This document shows positions 32,741 to 33,495 of a DNA stretch of 33,495 nt, piece by piece. Source of the stretch: an uncultured Holophagaceae bacterium. Its GTDB lineage: Bacteria; Acidobacteriota; Holophagae; Holophagales; Holophagaceae. Under the pieces are notes generated by a model. The model was not told where the DNA came from and did no database searches. It was given only the letters and a program-made list of their open reading frames with translations. The stretch's first letter is position 1; each line of letters opens with the position of its first letter. The translations under genes and the position numbers were made by a program. Location of the stretch: positions 1 to 33,495 of the forward strand of contig CAIMFT010000041.1 of the NCBI GenBank assembly GCA_903840385.1, given 5' to 3'.

Positions 32741-33495
32741 TGACGGGTCGACTGCTCATTGCCAACCGGGGCGAGATCGCCCGCCGGGTCCTGCGGGCCG
32801 GACGGGAGCGGGGTCTGGCCGTGGCCATCATCAGCACGCCCGAGGACCGGGATGCCTGCATCCGCAAGGAAGCCGACGCGGTGCTGGAAGTATCGAGCTT
32901 CCTGGCGGGCGCTGAGATCGTCGCCGCTGCCCGGGAGTGGGGCGCCACCCTGGTCCATCCGGGCTACGGGTTCCTCTCCGAGAACGCCGAGTTCGCCGAG
33001 GCTGTGGAAGCCGCCGGCATCGCCTTCGTGGGGCCTCGCCCTGAGACCATGCGCGCCCTGGGCGGCAAGGAGTCCGCCAAGCGGCTGGCCCAGGGCTGTG
33101 GCGTGCCCACCCTGCCGGCCCTGCTCTCCCACGAGCTGGCTGCTGTGGACCCCTCAGCCTGGGGACCAGAGCTCGAAGCCCGTGGCCTGAAGGCGCCCTT
33201 CCTGGTGAAGGCCAGTGGCGGCGGTGGCGGGCGCGGCATGCGGGTGGTCCAGGAACTGGCCGCCCTGCCCGAAGCCATCCGACAGGCCGCCAGTGAGGCC
33301 CTGGCGGGCTTCGGGGACGCCACCGTCTTCGTGGAGCGCTACCTGGCGGCGCCCCGGCACATCGAGGTGCAGGTCTTCGGCGACGGCGAGGGCGGCGGCG
33401 TCTTCCTCGGCGAGCGCGAGTGCAGCCTCCAGCGGCGGCACCAGAAGGTGGTGGAGGAAGCCCCCAGTGCGGTGGTGGACCCCGCCCTCCGCGAG
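32740..33495 (+). CDS. liuD: Biotin carboxylase (alpha) subunit, probable methylcrotonyl-CoA carboxylase, N-terminal part
   Basis: The reading frame is open from ATG 32740 (TGATG overlap with liuC) to the window end, giving 252 residues of an expected ~650 for a biotinylated MCC alpha. The start MTGRLLIANRGEIARRVLR, the HPGYGFLSEN block and the ATP-grasp glycine loop KASGGGGGRGMRVV are clear. HIEVQVFGDGEGGG and ECSLQRRHQKVVEEAP follow, as in all biotin carboxylases. The segment between ADRD-like EDRDACI and HPGYG is about six residues shorter than in E. coli AccC, lacking the GPAPS stretch. It should carboxylate biotin with ATP and bicarbonate for LiuB. The biotin-carrier domain would be outside the window. 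Confidence 0.92.
   Translation, partial: MTGRLLIANRGEIARRVLRAGRERGLAVAIISTPEDRDACIRKEADAVLEVSSFLAGAEIVAAAREWGATLVHPGYGFLSENAEFAEAVEAAGIAFVGPRPETMRALGGKESAKRLAQGCGVPTLPALLSHELAAVDPSAWGPELEARGLKAPFLVKASGGGGGRGMRVVQELAALPEAIRQAASEALAGFGDATVFVERYLAAPRHIEVQVFGDGEGGGVFLGERECSLQRRHQKVVEEAPSAVVDPALRE

Overview
This is a GC-rich, gene-dense bacterial chromosome segment without rRNA, tRNA, phage or transposase genes. Several things together suggest an Acidobacteriota of the Holophagae type (Geothrix/Holophaga-like): a split glycine decarboxylase (gcvPA/gcvPB), tandem CotA-like multicopper oxidases, a complete-looking leucine-degradation operon, and many intergenic arrays of 7-9 bp degenerate repeats. 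This assignment is an inference and was not checked by any search.

Layout. 1-2253: end of gcvPA and all of gcvPB. 2502-5452 (minus): molybdate uptake operon modE-modA-modB-modC, with a promoter and a 9-bp-arm ModE-type operator between modE and modA. 5579-10477 (minus): two paralogous exported multicopper oxidases, each followed by a near-identical terminator. 10815-14028 (plus): hslO (Hsp33), a DUF374 acyltransferase, a GxxExxY PD-(D/E)XK-like protein framed by 29-bp perfect inverted repeats, queF and folK. 14176-22954 (minus): S9 peptidase, S41 peptidase, guanylate kinase, a large receiver-PEP/pyruvate-binding protein, and glutamate dehydrogenase. 23167-26484: PIG-L deacetylase, two hotdog thioesterases, a lipoprotein and a small membrane protein. 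26625-33495: a LiuR-like MerR regulator divergent from a leucine/isovalerate operon (acyl-CoA dehydrogenase, methylcrotonyl-CoA carboxylase beta, AtuA-like protein, methylglutaconyl-CoA hydratase, biotin carboxylase cut by the window end).

How the genes work together. The right-hand operon should turn a leucine-derived branched acyl-CoA into 3-hydroxy-3-methylglutaryl-CoA under a LiuR-type switch. The mod operon feeds molybdenum-cofactor enzymes and appears to be shut off by ModE. The oxidases and the redox chaperone Hsp33 are transcribed divergently from a shared AT-richer region.

The most unusual structure is non-coding. All four convergent gene junctions in the window (gcvPB/modC, folK/S9 peptidase, thioesterase/thioesterase, membrane protein/MerR) contain arrays of short-period repeats, three of them arranged as clear inverted hairpins. 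A fifth hairpin lies between queF and folK. The arms of a sixth, of the same nine-base type, are split apart by the GxxExxY gene. The units look like variants of one nine-base theme, except for a seven-base version at 26485-26630. The GxxExxY cassette is the best candidate here for a coding member of an otherwise non-coding repeat family.
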